Shown here: one piece after another, positions 7,365-16,747 of the stretch
Numbering within the stretch: position 1 is the first letter of the stretch
Layout: each line of letters begins with the position of its first letter
Position numbers and translations under genes: made by a program
The notes under the pieces: model-generated
Database searches by the model: none
Seen by the model: the letters and a program-made list of their open reading frames with translations, nothing else
Told to the model about the DNA's origin: nothing
Source of the DNA: an uncultured Bacteroidales bacterium
Lineage (GTDB): Bacteria > Bacteroidota > Bacteroidia > Bacteroidales > UBA932
Direction: 5' to 3'
Length of the DNA: 32,032 nt
Assembly: GCA_945827785.1 (NCBI GenBank)
Contig: CALZOR010000020.1
Location: 1 to 32,032, forward strand

Positions 7365-10300
7365 ATGAAACAAACAGTTAAGCGTTTGCTGTGCCTTTTG
7401 GTATCAGTAATTTTCGCGGGTGTTTCTGCTTTCGCTCAGGTGACAACCTCATCTTTGGGCGGTCGTATCGTTGATGAAAACGGTACGCCTGTCGTCGGAG
7501 CGGCGGTGGTTGCAACCCACACCCCATCCGGAACAGTTTACGGTGTGGTTACTAATGCTGAAGGTCGTTATGCCATGAATGGTATGCGTGCCGGAGGTCC
7601 TTACACGGTAGCAATCTCTTGTCTTGGCTACCAGTCCCTCACTTACACAGATGTAAATCTTCAGCTTGCTGAAGCTGCTGCGTTGAACGCATCACTTAAG
7701 GAAGATGCTGAGATGCTTAGTGAGGCAATGGTAATTGCTGCTCCGGCTTCAAAATTCTCTGCTGAGAAAACCGGTGCCGCTACAAACATCTCAAGTAGTC
7801 AGATTACCTCTTTGCCAACGGTCAGCAGAAGCATTACCGATGTTACAAGGCTTTCTCCTTATGGTGGAAACGGTATGAGCTTCGCAGGAACTGACGGACG
7901 TACAGCCAACTTCACTGTCGATGGAGCAAACTTCAACAACAACTTCGGTCTCAGCGAGAACCTCCCTGGTGGCGGAAGCCCAATATCCATTGATGCAATC
8001 GAGGAGATGCAGGTGGTAATTTCTCCTTATGACGTACGCCAGACCAACTTCGTTGGCGGTGGTGTAAATGCCATCACAAAATCAGGTACCAACACTTTCA
8101 AGGGGTCTGCATATATTTATCACCGTAATGAAAATATGCGTGGTGATGCTGTCTATGGAGAACAGATTAGCGGAGCCCGTGACAAAGACCGCAATACTAC
8201 TTATGGCTTCACACTCGGCGGACCTATCGTAAAAAACAAATTGTTTTTCTTCGTAAACTTCGAGTATTCCAAGGTCCCTACAATTGCCAACAGATGGCGT
8301 GGATCGACTGACGGCAAGATGGATAAGGACGCCTATATCTCACGTGCCACTTTGGAAGACTTGAAGACTGTTTCAGACTTTGTAAAGAAAGAATATGGCT
8401 ATGATACAGGTTCTTATACAAACTTCCCTGCTGATGAGAGCAATATGAAGATGCTTGCGCGAATTGACTGGAACATCAACGAAAAGAACAAACTGGCAGT
8501 CCGCTACAACTACACGCTCAACAAGAAGTGGACGGCTCCAAATGCATCTTCAATGGACGGCGGTACCCGTGCTGCTTATGCACGTACGTCAGAGTATAGT
8601 ATGTCTTATGCCAATTCAATGTATTCTATTGACAACCTGGTTCATTCCGTTTCTTTGGATTTGAATAGCCGTATCAATGACAATCTCTCAAATCAGTTCC
8701 TTGCTACATTCTCAAAACTCGATGATGTTCGTGGAACCAAATCAGAAGACTTCCCGTTCATAGATATCCGAAACGATGACGGTTCTTCTGTTCTTCCATA
8801 CATCTCACTCGGTCTTGAACTCTTCACATGGAACAATGCCGTTCATAATACGCATGTCGGTATCAAGGATGACCTTACATGGTATGGTGGAAACCACAAG
8901 GTGACCGCCGGTATCAATTATGAATATCAGATGGCTGATAACCAGTATATGAGAAACGGAACAGGCTACTATCGTTTCAAGAGTCTTGATGATTTCTTGA
9001 ACAAAAGAGCCCCGGAGGTCGTATGTCTTACTTATGGTTATGACGGAGAAGAAAATCCAGCAGCAAGGGTTCAGTTCCACAAGGTCGGTATATATGCCCA
9101 AGATGAATGGCAGGCAAATGACAACTTCAAACTCACTTACGGTCTTCGTTTGGATGGAGTATTCTTTGACAACAAAGACCTTATGACAAACAATGCTATC
9201 AAGGCCCTTGATTATGGTGGACGTCACATTGATACCGGTAAATGGCCTTCTGCAAACATCTCTGTTTCACCTCGTATCGGTTTTGTTTGGGATACCATAG
9301 GTGACAACGTACTTAAGGTCCGTGGTGGTACTGGCCTGTTCACCGGACGTCTTCCTTTGGTGTTCTTCACCAACATGCCTTCAAACGGTGGTATGATTCA
9401 GTATCAGGCACAGCTCAATGCTTCCAATGTCCTTGGCGAAGAAGGTATGGATGCATTTGCTGGAGGAATTCTTACTCGCAAGGAACTTCTGAACAAGTTG
9501 CAGGGAATGGGTTATCCAACCACAATCAAACCTGAGGATGGCGCAGTTCCTTCTTCGTTTGCAGCAGTGGATCCTAAATTCAAGATGCCTCAGGTATGGA
9601 AGACTTCACTTGCGATTGATTATAACTTCCCGACTTCATTCCCATTCTCAATTTCAGCAGAGGGGATCTATAACAAAACTGTCAATGGTGTTTGCCTTAC
9701 TGACTGGAGTGTCAAGCCTACTGCCGGTTTTGCACGTTTCAACGGAGCGGACCAGCGTGCCATTTTCGGGGAGTATAAATATCTTGGCACAAACGGCAAA
9801 TCATTACCGTCAGCTTATGTCCTTGAAAATACCAACAAAGGTTATGGATATTCAGCAAATGTGATGATGAACATCAGCCCTGTCGAGGCCCTCGGCTTCA
9901 TGGCATCATATACCCACACGGCTTCTAAGGAACTGACCGGTATGCCTGGATCCAACGCATCATCAGTACTGAATTATATGGGTACGGTCAACGGTCCTAA
10001 CGAACCAGGCTTGCATAATTCTCAGTATGTGACACCTGACCGTTTCATCCTTTCCGGCACATATAAAGACAAGTGTGGCAACCATTTCAGCCTCATCTAT
10101 GAGACTTGGAGAGGTGGTTACAATTACTCATACATGACTCAGAATGATATGAATGGTGATGGTTACAACTATGACCTTATTTATATCCCTACAGATAAAC
10201 AGGTTGCTGACAGAGAGTTCCGTTTCAAGACCGATGACGATGCAAAACGTTTCCTCGACTATGTACACGCCGACAAATATCTGAGCAAGAATCAGGGCAA

Positions 10301-10646
10301 ATATGCTGAGGCTTACAGCGTTTACTCTCCATGGGTACACAGAATTGACTTCAGCTACAAACATGATTTCAAAGTAAGAATCGGCAAGTCAATGAACACT
10401 CTTCAGCTCAGCGTTGACCTGAAGAACCTTCTCAACCTGTTCAATTCAAAATGGGGCGTATCCAAGGTCATGAACAGTACATTAGGTGAAGGACGTATTC
10501 TCAAGTATGAAGGAACAGATGCTGATGGTTATCCGACATTCTCTACCCCTGATGCTGTTAATGGAAACACTCAGACTTGGCAGCCATACCACAGTATTGG
10601 ACAGTGCTGGTACGCTTCAGTAGGAATCAAGTACATGTTCAACTAA
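7365..10646 (+). CDS. Oar-like TonB-dependent outer-membrane receptor
   Basis: 1093 residues. The signal peptide ends in SAFA|Q (about residue 24). Residues 30-112 form a carboxypeptidase-regulatory-like beta domain (GGRIVDENGTPVVGAAVVATH...), 125-245 a plug domain (VDGANFNNNFGL, ISIDAIEEMQVVISPYDVRQ, GGGVNAITKSGTN), and the rest a large barrel (KNKLFFFVNFEYSK, KVGIYAQDEWQ, NISVSPRIGFVWDTIG) ending ...YASVGIKYMFN with the terminal aromatic needed for outer-membrane insertion. Such proteins take up large ligands using TonB energy. A modular lipoprotein gene begins 14 bases after the stop, an arrangement like SusC/SusD, but the partner is not SusD-like. Ligand unknown; the neighbour's domains hint at carbohydrate, protein or nucleic-acid binding at the surface. 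Confidence 0.9.
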   Translation: MKQTVKRLLCLLVSVIFAGVSAFAQVTTSSLGGRIVDENGTPVVGAAVVATHTPSGTVYGVVTNAEGRYAMNGMRAGGPYTVAISCLGYQSLTYTDVNLQLAEAAALNASLKEDAEMLSEAMVIAAPASKFSAEKTGAATNISSSQITSLPTVSRSITDVTRLSPYGGNGMSFAGTDGRTANFTVDGANFNNNFGLSENLPGGGSPISIDAIEEMQVVISPYDVRQTNFVGGGVNAITKSGTNTFKGSAYIYHRNENMRGDAVYGEQISGARDKDRNTTYGFTLGGPIVKNKLFFFVNFEYSKVPTIANRWRGSTDGKMDKDAYISRATLEDLKTVSDFVKKEYGYDTGSYTNFPADESNMKMLARIDWNINEKNKLAVRYNYTLNKKWTAPNASSMDGGTRAAYARTSEYSMSYANSMYSIDNLVHSVSLDLNSRINDNLSNQFLATFSKLDDVRGTKSEDFPFIDIRNDDGSSVLPYISLGLELFTWNNAVHNTHVGIKDDLTWYGGNHKVTAGINYEYQMADNQYMRNGTGYYRFKSLDDFLNKRAPEVVCLTYGYDGEENPAARVQFHKVGIYAQDEWQANDNFKLTYGLRLDGVFFDNKDLMTNNAIKALDYGGRHIDTGKWPSANISVSPRIGFVWDTIGDNVLKVRGGTGLFTGRLPLVFFTNMPSNGGMIQYQAQLNASNVLGEEGMDAFAGGILTRKELLNKLQGMGYPTTIKPEDGAVPSSFAAVDPKFKMPQVWKTSLAIDYNFPTSFPFSISAEGIYNKTVNGVCLTDWSVKPTAGFARFNGADQRAIFGEYKYLGTNGKSLPSAYVLENTNKGYGYSANVMMNISPVEALGFMASYTHTASKELTGMPGSNASSVLNYMGTVNGPNEPGLHNSQYVTPDRFILSGTYKDKCGNHFSLIYETWRGGYNYSYMTQNDMNGDGYNYDLIYIPTDKQVADREFRFKTDDDAKRFLDYVHADKYLSKNQGKYAEAYSVYSPWVHRIDFSYKHDFKVRIGKSMNTLQLSVDLKNLLNLFNSKWGVSKVMNSTLGEGRILKYEGTDADGYPTFSTPDAVNGNTQTWQPYHSIGQCWYASVGIKYMFN

Positions 10647-10660
10647 TCAGATTAACAATT

Positions 10661-13096
10661 ATGAAAATGAAAAAATATTTAATTCCTTTTTTGTTCCTTG
10701 CATCTCTTTTCACTGGATGTGTTGAGGATATTAATGAGACTTTGAAGGAAGTAAAGGTTGAGCCGTCTTTCGTTTCGTTCGAACAGCAGGGAGGTGAGAA
10801 AACCATCACTATTACGGCAACAGAAGACTGGGAAATTATCAATGTTCCTGAGTGGCTCAAACTCGACAAAACAAGCGGGAATGCCGGAACTGCTGAGGTC
10901 AAGCTTCACACTTTGTCTGCTTATGATAATCTCACTCAGGAGTTGTATGTAGTTGCTGGTGGCGCAACTCAGACCATCCTTGTAAAACAGGTGGCAGGTG
11001 CACTTAAACCTATCACCACCAAGGAATTTATTGAGAATGGATCAGACGGTAAGACTTACCTTATAGAAGGCATGGTGAAGAGCATTACCAACACCGTATA
11101 TGGCAACCTCTATATCAATGACGGAACGTCTGAGAAGGATGCATACATATATGGCATGCTCGATGCAAAAGGCGCAGAAAAGAATTTCTTGTCTCTTGGC
11201 ATTGAACAGGGAGATTATATCGTTGTCTCCGGTCCGCGATCTACTTATAAATCTGATATTGAGATTGTAAATGCTACACTTGTCCAGATTAAGACAAAAG
11301 CTCTTCTGGGTGCAGCTGTGAGCTCTTATGTGCTTGACAATCAGGCTGGAGATTACAGTGCACCAGTTATTGTCAAGGGTGATGACCTGAAGTTCTCAAC
11401 AGAAGCAGACTGGATTGAAATAAAGGGTACTAAGGGCAGCGGTGCCAATACGGAAATTCTATATTCATTGACAGAAAATATAGATGCATCTCCGAGAAAT
11501 GCTGACATTGTCCTCACTTCTACCAAGGATGAGAGCAGCAGCGAAATTAAAATCAACGTAAAACAACTTCCGGCAATTGAAACAAAGAATATTGCTGATG
11601 TGGATTTCGGTAAAAAGGAATATGCCGCAGTAGAAGGCATCGTGTATGCTGTATCCAAGAGTGGATTGGTAATCAAAGATGATACGGGCATGGTATTCAT
11701 CGAAACTTCCGAATCAGCAGAAATCGGTGCCAAGGCATACGTTATTGGTGCATCTGAAAAGAAGTATGCTCGTAATAAAGTTGTGGCTGATAAGGTGACT
11801 GTATCAGATGATGTCGTTGAAATAAAATATCCTGAGGCAACTGTGCTCAACAAGGATAATGCCGGTACAGTTATCAAGGAATCTCCTGCAAAATATGGAT
11901 ATTACACTGTGAGCGGCTATGTAAATGCAGACAAGAAGATTATCATTGACGGCGCTTCACAAACTGTTACAGCCATTGATCCTGTCAGTGATGTGGATTT
12001 GAAAGCGTTCATAGGAAAATACGTGAAAGTATATGGCATCTATGTTGACAATAATTCAAAGTATGGTGAAATTCAGATGGTCCTTGTAAAGACCGAAGAA
12101 GGAGAAAATGCTCCTAAGTACTTTGATTTGTCGAAAACTTCAGACAGCATTGACTGGAATGAAGGGGCTGTCAAGTTCCATATTCTTGCCGATAAGGATG
12201 CTGAATGGACAGCAACTCTTCCTGAGGATGTCAAAGGCATTTCTTTGAGTAAAGTCTCCGGTAAGGGATCTATTGAGATTTCTGTCAAGTTTGATGGTCT
12301 CAATAGGACCTATACAGATCAGGAGGCCACAGTAACAGTTTCTGTTGGTGAGGAAAGCAAGACCTTTAAGGCAATAAGAAATGGTCTGGAGTTGAAGCTC
12401 AGTGGAGATAAGAAGGCTGCTGCTGACGGTGGCCCTGTTAAAGTTGTTGTCACAGCTTCTTTGTATTGGAAAGTTTCTGTCAAGTGTTCAAATCCAAACT
12501 ATTCTGCGACATTGAGCAAGACTGAAGGACTGGGAGTTGACGACCTTGTCGTTACCCTTCCTAAGAATGACAGTGACTCGGAACTCCTATACACAGTGAC
12601 CGCAGAAGACGACAGAGTTGATTGGCAGGAGGGATTTGTTCCTTCCGACAAGCCAGTTACTTTTGAAATCAAACAGGCTCCGGAATCTCCTGCTGCTCCT
12701 ACAGTGATTACATTGACATCGGAAGGTCTTCCTACGTCATATCCTGCCGAAGGTACGGACTGCAAATTGGCCGGTAAATCATTCAAGTTGTATAATGTCG
12801 CCAATTTTGGTGACGGTATCCAGATGAAGAAGGGGGGATCGTTCCTCTATAATACCGAGAGCCTTGGCAAAATCAAATCAGTTAAACTTAATGTTCAGAC
12901 TGGTAAGACTTGGTATGAAACAAATCCCAAATTGTACGCAGGCAGCGAACAGAATCCTACAACTGAAGTAACCCTGACAAGTTCAGATGAAACAGGCTCC
13001 GTATATGAAATCACCGGAGACTGCGAATATATCAAGGTGGAGAATCCATCTAAATATGCCGTTTATATGTCATCCATAGAAATTACTGTGGAATAA
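10661..13096 (+). CDS. Large modular surface lipoprotein with BACON and OB-like domains
   Basis: 811 residues from the ATG at 10661; an open frame extends further upstream, but this start gives a good lipoprotein signal with lipobox FTGC, lipidated Cys20 followed by acidic residues (VEDINE), typical for surface export in Bacteroidota. Residues about 34-112 form a BACON domain (EDWEIINVPEWLKLDKTSG). About 117-212 looks like an OB-fold (TYLIEGMVKSITNTVYGNLYINDG). A BACON-like segment follows (about 215-303), then two OB-like units (308-390, 412-478), two more BACON-like units (485-575, 577-672) and a C-terminal beta domain (about 680-811). It is probably expressed with the receptor upstream. 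No catalytic domain is seen, so binding or scaffolding is the likely role. Confidence 0.8.
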   Translation: MKMKKYLIPFLFLASLFTGCVEDINETLKEVKVEPSFVSFEQQGGEKTITITATEDWEIINVPEWLKLDKTSGNAGTAEVKLHTLSAYDNLTQELYVVAGGATQTILVKQVAGALKPITTKEFIENGSDGKTYLIEGMVKSITNTVYGNLYINDGTSEKDAYIYGMLDAKGAEKNFLSLGIEQGDYIVVSGPRSTYKSDIEIVNATLVQIKTKALLGAAVSSYVLDNQAGDYSAPVIVKGDDLKFSTEADWIEIKGTKGSGANTEILYSLTENIDASPRNADIVLTSTKDESSSEIKINVKQLPAIETKNIADVDFGKKEYAAVEGIVYAVSKSGLVIKDDTGMVFIETSESAEIGAKAYVIGASEKKYARNKVVADKVTVSDDVVEIKYPEATVLNKDNAGTVIKESPAKYGYYTVSGYVNADKKIIIDGASQTVTAIDPVSDVDLKAFIGKYVKVYGIYVDNNSKYGEIQMVLVKTEEGENAPKYFDLSKTSDSIDWNEGAVKFHILADKDAEWTATLPEDVKGISLSKVSGKGSIEISVKFDGLNRTYTDQEATVTVSVGEESKTFKAIRNGLELKLSGDKKAAADGGPVKVVVTASLYWKVSVKCSNPNYSATLSKTEGLGVDDLVVTLPKNDSDSELLYTVTAEDDRVDWQEGFVPSDKPVTFEIKQAPESPAAPTVITLTSEGLPTSYPAEGTDCKLAGKSFKLYNVANFGDGIQMKKGGSFLYNTESLGKIKSVKLNVQTGKTWYETNPKLYAGSEQNPTTEVTLTSSDETGSVYEITGDCEYIKVENPSKYAVYMSSIEITVE

Positions 13097-13120
13097 TATC
13101 CGACTTAACCGTAAAACAAG

Positions 13121-13164
13121 CAAGGGTGACTGGTCAGTCTTTCGACTGCAGTCACCCTTGTTTT
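13121..13164 (+). terminator. Terminator of the receptor-lipoprotein unit
   Basis: Perfect 12-bp stem CAAGGGTGACTG (13121-13132) with CAGTCACCCTTG (13149-13160), 16-base loop, then TTTTC. It begins 24 bases after the lipoprotein stop. On the opposite strand it is preceded by AAAAC, so it may act weakly in both directions. Confidence 0.85.
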
Positions 13165-13250
13165 CTCCTCTTCAACTCAGGTTTGAAATTTTCCGTATCC
13201 CTGAAGCTCAGAGTCCTTATAAGAAATATACTATAATTGTCGTTTTTAAA

Positions 13251-13300
13251 TATTGTCTATGGGAAACAGAATAAGTCTTTCTTTAATTTATATTGTCTAT
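13251..13300. repeat. Direct repeat TATTGTCTAT in the ATPase promoter region
   Basis: TATTGTCTAT occurs exactly at 13251-13260 and 13291-13300, 40 bases apart start to start (about four helical turns). The second copy contains the TTG that serves as -33 element. It may be a binding site pair or chance in AT-rich DNA. Confidence 0.45.
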
Positions 13301-13323
13301 AAACAATGAAATTTATATATTTG
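13293..13323 (+). promoter_or_regulatory. Promoter of the AAA ATPase gene
   Basis: TTG (13293-13295), 20 bases, then TATATTTG (13316-13323) fit the Bacteroidota consensus. The start would be near 13330, followed at once by AGGGAG (13331-13336) as ribosome binding site and the ATG at 13341. This excludes the upstream TTG as the translation start. Confidence 0.6.
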
Positions 13324-13340
13324 CAACAAAAGGGAGAATT

Positions 13341-14546
13341 ATGGAGATTTTGACCAGACAGCATTATGCAGATATCGTAGATTCCTGGATAGGAAAAGGC
13401 AACATCATTGCCTTGGTAGGCTCGCGTCGAGTTGGCAAGAGTTACATACTTAAAGACTTTATCCAGCGGCATTCCCAAGAAGAAAATATCAATATCATAT
13501 ATGTGGACAAGGAGAAGAAGGACTTCAAGACGATAAAGACCAAAGATGATTTGGACACTTGGATTGAGGAGAGGTTCATTCCGGGAAAGCATAACTGTAT
13601 TCTCATTGATGAAGTTCAGGAGATTGACGATTTCGAGGATAGTGTTTGCAGCTGGTACAGTGAGGATGACACTGATGTTCTGATAACAGGCAGCAATTCT
13701 GACTTGCTTTCCGGCGAACTGGCCACACGCCTGTCCGGGCGACACGTTGAGATACGGGTACATCCTCTGACCTATATGGAGTTTCTTCAGTTTCACAGTC
13801 TTCTGGACAGTGATGAGAGCCTTATGGCTTATCTGAACTATGGAGGGCTTCCTGGTCTGAAAACAGTAGGACTGGATAATGAAGAGCAGGTCTGGGCCTA
13901 TCTTGCAAGTGTCTTCAATACAATCATGCTGAAGGATATCATAGAACGCTATGACATCCGGAACGTCCCTTTCCTTAACAACTTGATTGTCTTTTACGCT
14001 GATACAACAGGAAAACTGACATCGGCAAACAGCATCTCCAAGTATATGAAGTCCCAGAACGAGAATGTCTCATCCAACCTGATTCTGTTATACAGGTCGT
14101 TCTATTCTGAAGCTTTTCTAATAGATGTGGTAAGCCGCTATGACATTCACGGAAAGAAGATATTTGAGTCCAATGAGAAAATATACTGGGATGACCTTGG
14201 ACTGCGTAACCTCAAGTCGAGTGGCAGTATGGATTCATATATCGAGAAGGTGATTGAGAACGCAGTGTATAAGCAATTGTCGTTTCTGGGATATGACATC
14301 AAGGTGGGAGTGTTGAATGCAGGAGAGGTGGACTTCGTCTGTAAAAAAACTGGCCAGACAATATATGTTCAGGCAAGTTACATAATAGCTGAAGATACTA
14401 CACGTGAAAGGGAATTCGGTCCTCTGGAGAAAATCCGGGACAATTATCCTAAATATGTAATCAGCGCCACTCCGTATCTGACTAAACGTAATGATAATGG
14501 AATCATCCATTTATCACTGAGGAAGTTTTTGACTGAGGGTTTATGA
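13341..14546 (+). CDS. AAA-family ATPase with DUF4143-type C-terminus
   Basis: 401 residues from the ATG at 13341, chosen for its AGGGAG ribosome binding site and because the promoter lies just upstream. Walker A GSRRVGKS is at 27-34 and Walker B CILIDEVQEID at about 86-96; LITGSNSDLLSGELATRLSGRH matches the sensor region of this family. The C-terminal half (about 200-370), with VSRYDIHGKKIFESNEKIYWDDLGLRN and VDFVCKK, matches the DUF4143/nuclease-like domain. Such ATPases are abundant in Bacteroidota in variable copy number and often sit in rearranged regions; their role is unknown. It is a single-gene unit, followed by the remnant of another ATPase on the other strand. Confidence 0.85.
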   Translation: MEILTRQHYADIVDSWIGKGNIIALVGSRRVGKSYILKDFIQRHSQEENINIIYVDKEKKDFKTIKTKDDLDTWIEERFIPGKHNCILIDEVQEIDDFEDSVCSWYSEDDTDVLITGSNSDLLSGELATRLSGRHVEIRVHPLTYMEFLQFHSLLDSDESLMAYLNYGGLPGLKTVGLDNEEQVWAYLASVFNTIMLKDIIERYDIRNVPFLNNLIVFYADTTGKLTSANSISKYMKSQNENVSSNLILLYRSFYSEAFLIDVVSRYDIHGKKIFESNEKIYWDDLGLRNLKSSGSMDSYIEKVIENAVYKQLSFLGYDIKVGVLNAGEVDFVCKKTGQTIYVQASYIIAEDTTREREFGPLEKIRDNYPKYVISATPYLTKRNDNGIIHLSLRKFLTEGL

Positions 14547-14729
14547 CATCCACGTAATTTTCCCGTTTTCCTGACGGTATGTCAGAATCTGGTCTGCAAG
14601 GAGTGTGTTCAGTGCATTCTGCACAGAGCTTGGAGACTGAAGTGAATGTTTTCTGCAATTATCCCGGAATTTCATCAGTTCATCTGGTGTTTTTGACAAT
14701 TCAGGACGAAAGTTTTCGACCTTTTGCAA
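14541..14729 (-). pseudogene. Remnant of an ATPase C-terminus
   Basis: A 62-codon frame with only a TTG start and an in-frame stop directly upstream. It contains HSLQSPSSVQNALNTLLADQIL, which looks like the winged-helix end of another family of prokaryotic AAA ATPases (SSVQ.AL..LL pattern). No ATPase core lies upstream on this strand. The most likely reading is a decayed fragment of a deleted gene; a tiny intact gene is less likely. Its stop overlaps the end of the neighbouring ATPase gene. The stretch 14547-14771 holds nothing else I recognise. Confidence 0.45.
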
Positions 14730-14771
14730 TTATTTCTTATATTCGTGGGATAACCATGAAATGATAATAAA

Positions 14772-16718
14772 ATGCTGAAACGAAAACTAATGTGTGCTTT
14801 AGCCGCAACTTCTCTCATTGCATGTTCCCAGCCGGGAGAACTCCCAATTCCAAAGAGTCCGCTTGAGGAGTGCATCTACCAGACAAATAAGACATCATTT
14901 TCAGTCTGGGCCCCGACAGCTCAGGCAGCAAAGTTGAGAATCTATGAAACTGCCACGTCAGAAAGCCCTGTAATGACAGTTGATATGAAACTTGGCAGGG
15001 ATGGCCTTTGGAAGGCTCTTGTCAAGGAGGACCTTAAGGGCATGTTCTACACTTTCCAGCTCTGTCATGAGGGCCAATGGCTCGAAGAAACGCAGGGAAT
15101 CGCTGCAAAGGCGGTTGGAGTCAACGGAACAAGAGGCGCAATCATCGATTGGAACCAGACTGACCCGCGGGGATGGGAGGCAGATAAATCTCCGGAAATC
15201 AAGCCTTCTGACATCATCGTCTATGAAATGCATCACCGCGACTTCTCAATCCATGAGAATTCCGGCATCAAAAACAAGGGTAAGTTTTTGGCACTCACGG
15301 AGAAAGGTACCCGTAACCCTGACGGCCTTGCAACCGGTCTTGACCACCTGAAGGAACTCGGCATCACCTGTGTCCAGATTCTTCCTTCCTATGACTACAT
15401 CACGGTCGATGAGAGCCGTCCGGATGTTCCGCAGTACAACTGGGGCTATGATCCTCAGAACTACAATGCTGTCGAGGGTTCATATTCGACAGATGCATTT
15501 GACCCATATTGTCGTATCCGCGAATTCAAGCAGATGATCCAGACCCTTCATGCCGAAGGCATCAAAGTCATCATGGACGTGGTCTATAACCACACCTCTT
15601 CAGCCGAGCTGAACGGCTTTGAGCGCACCATGCCGGGCTATTTCTACCGCTTCAATCCAGACGGAACCTGGGGCGATGCTTCAGGCTGTGGAAATGAAAC
15701 TGCATCGGAAAAACCGATGTACCGCAAATATATGATCGAGTCCCTGGAATGGTGGGTTAAGGAGTACCATATCGACGGCTTCCGTTTCGACCTGATGGCA
15801 ATCCACGACATCGAAACCATGAACATCATCAGCAGCAGGCTCCATGCTATCAAACCGGATATCATCCTCTATGGAGAAGGCTGGGCAGCAAGTGCACCTC
15901 TGCTTGACCCTTCGGAAATTGCACTGAAGGTCAATACTTGGGAACTCGACAGGATAGGAGCCTTCAGCGACAATATCCGCGACGCAGTCCGCGGACCTCT
16001 CGACTGCTCAAATGCAGGATTCATGGACGGAGTAGAAGGCAAGAAGGCAGATCTGATGTTCGGAATTGCAGGTGGAGTCTATCATCCTCAGGTAAGTGTT
16101 CCGTACTGGACAGCCTCTCCTCTTCAGCATATCAGCTATGTCAGCTGCCATGACGACCACTGTTTGCGTGACCGTCTGAATGAGGCTACAAAAGCCACTG
16201 AGGATGAGAAACTTGCAATGGACAAGCTCGCGCAGGCAGCTATGTACACCTCACAGGGAATTCCGTTCATCTTCAATGGTGAAGAAGTGTTCCGCCACAA
16301 ATACGGCACAAAGAACAGTTACTGCTCTCCTGACAGCATCAATGCAATCGACTGGAAACTGAAGACACGGTACAGCGACCTTTGCGACTATTACGCAGCC
16401 CTTGCTGCAATCCGTCACGCGCATCCAGGCTTCTGCCTCGGAGATGCCTCGCTGGTACAGGAAAAACTTGAGTTCATCGATGTGGATGATCCTTGTGTAG
16501 TCGCATTCAGAATAAATGCTCTCGAGGGCATTGACTCGGCTAAGTCGCTCACAGTCCTTCTGAACGGTTCCAAGAAACTGGTATCCATTGAAATCCCTGC
16601 CGGCAAGTATAACATGCTTGCACACAACGGCTATGCTGATGCTGACGGCCTGGCGGCTTACGAGGGTTCGTACATCAGTGCCGGACCTACCTCGGCAACC
16701 ATCCTCGCAGAGGAATAA
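14772..16718 (+). CDS. pulA: Type I pullulanase, lipoprotein
   Basis: 648 residues. The signal MLKRKLMCALAATSLIAC gives lipidated Cys18, so it is membrane-anchored. Residues about 40-125 form a CBM48-type domain (TSFSVWAPTAQAAKLRIYE). The pullulanase hallmark YNWGYDP is at 222-228. GH13 regions: I DVVYNH 269-274, II GFRFDLM 336-342 (nucleophile Asp340), III GEGW 368-371 (acid/base Glu369), IV SCHDDH 458-463 (Asp461). It hydrolyses alpha-1,6 branch points in pullulan, starch or glycogen-derived dextrins. No sus-like receptor pair is adjacent, but a sugar transporter and glucokinase lie about 9.5 kb downstream. The usual HDN in region IV is HDD here, a mild variation. Confidence 0.9.
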   Translation: MLKRKLMCALAATSLIACSQPGELPIPKSPLEECIYQTNKTSFSVWAPTAQAAKLRIYETATSESPVMTVDMKLGRDGLWKALVKEDLKGMFYTFQLCHEGQWLEETQGIAAKAVGVNGTRGAIIDWNQTDPRGWEADKSPEIKPSDIIVYEMHHRDFSIHENSGIKNKGKFLALTEKGTRNPDGLATGLDHLKELGITCVQILPSYDYITVDESRPDVPQYNWGYDPQNYNAVEGSYSTDAFDPYCRIREFKQMIQTLHAEGIKVIMDVVYNHTSSAELNGFERTMPGYFYRFNPDGTWGDASGCGNETASEKPMYRKYMIESLEWWVKEYHIDGFRFDLMAIHDIETMNIISSRLHAIKPDIILYGEGWAASAPLLDPSEIALKVNTWELDRIGAFSDNIRDAVRGPLDCSNAGFMDGVEGKKADLMFGIAGGVYHPQVSVPYWTASPLQHISYVSCHDDHCLRDRLNEATKATEDEKLAMDKLAQAAMYTSQGIPFIFNGEEVFRHKYGTKNSYCSPDSINAIDWKLKTRYSDLCDYYAALAAIRHAHPGFCLGDASLVQEKLEFIDVDDPCVVAFRINALEGIDSAKSLTVLLNGSKKLVSIEIPAGKYNMLAHNGYADADGLAAYEGSYISAGPTSATILAEE

Positions 16719-16739
16719 AAAAGGAGGGCAAGGCCCTCC
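16717..16739 (-). terminator. Terminator of the MBL-uvrA-kinase operon
   Basis: On the minus strand GGAGGGC (16739-16733) pairs with GCCCTCC (16729-16723) over a 3-base loop, followed by TTTTTT (16722-16717). It lies 8 bases past the stop of the minus-strand kinase gene and overlaps the last bases of the pullulanase gene. Confidence 0.8.
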
Positions 16740-16747
16740 ATATAAAT

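Noticed and set aside
10577..10660. Longer N-terminus of the modular lipoprotein
   Set aside because: It would overlap the end of the receptor gene and bury the lipoprotein signal; the ATG at 10661 gives a clean signal peptide.
13293..13340. Upstream TTG start that would lengthen the AAA ATPase by 16 residues
   Set aside because: It lies within the promoter itself; the ATG at 13341 has a good AGGGAG and fits the start of the family.
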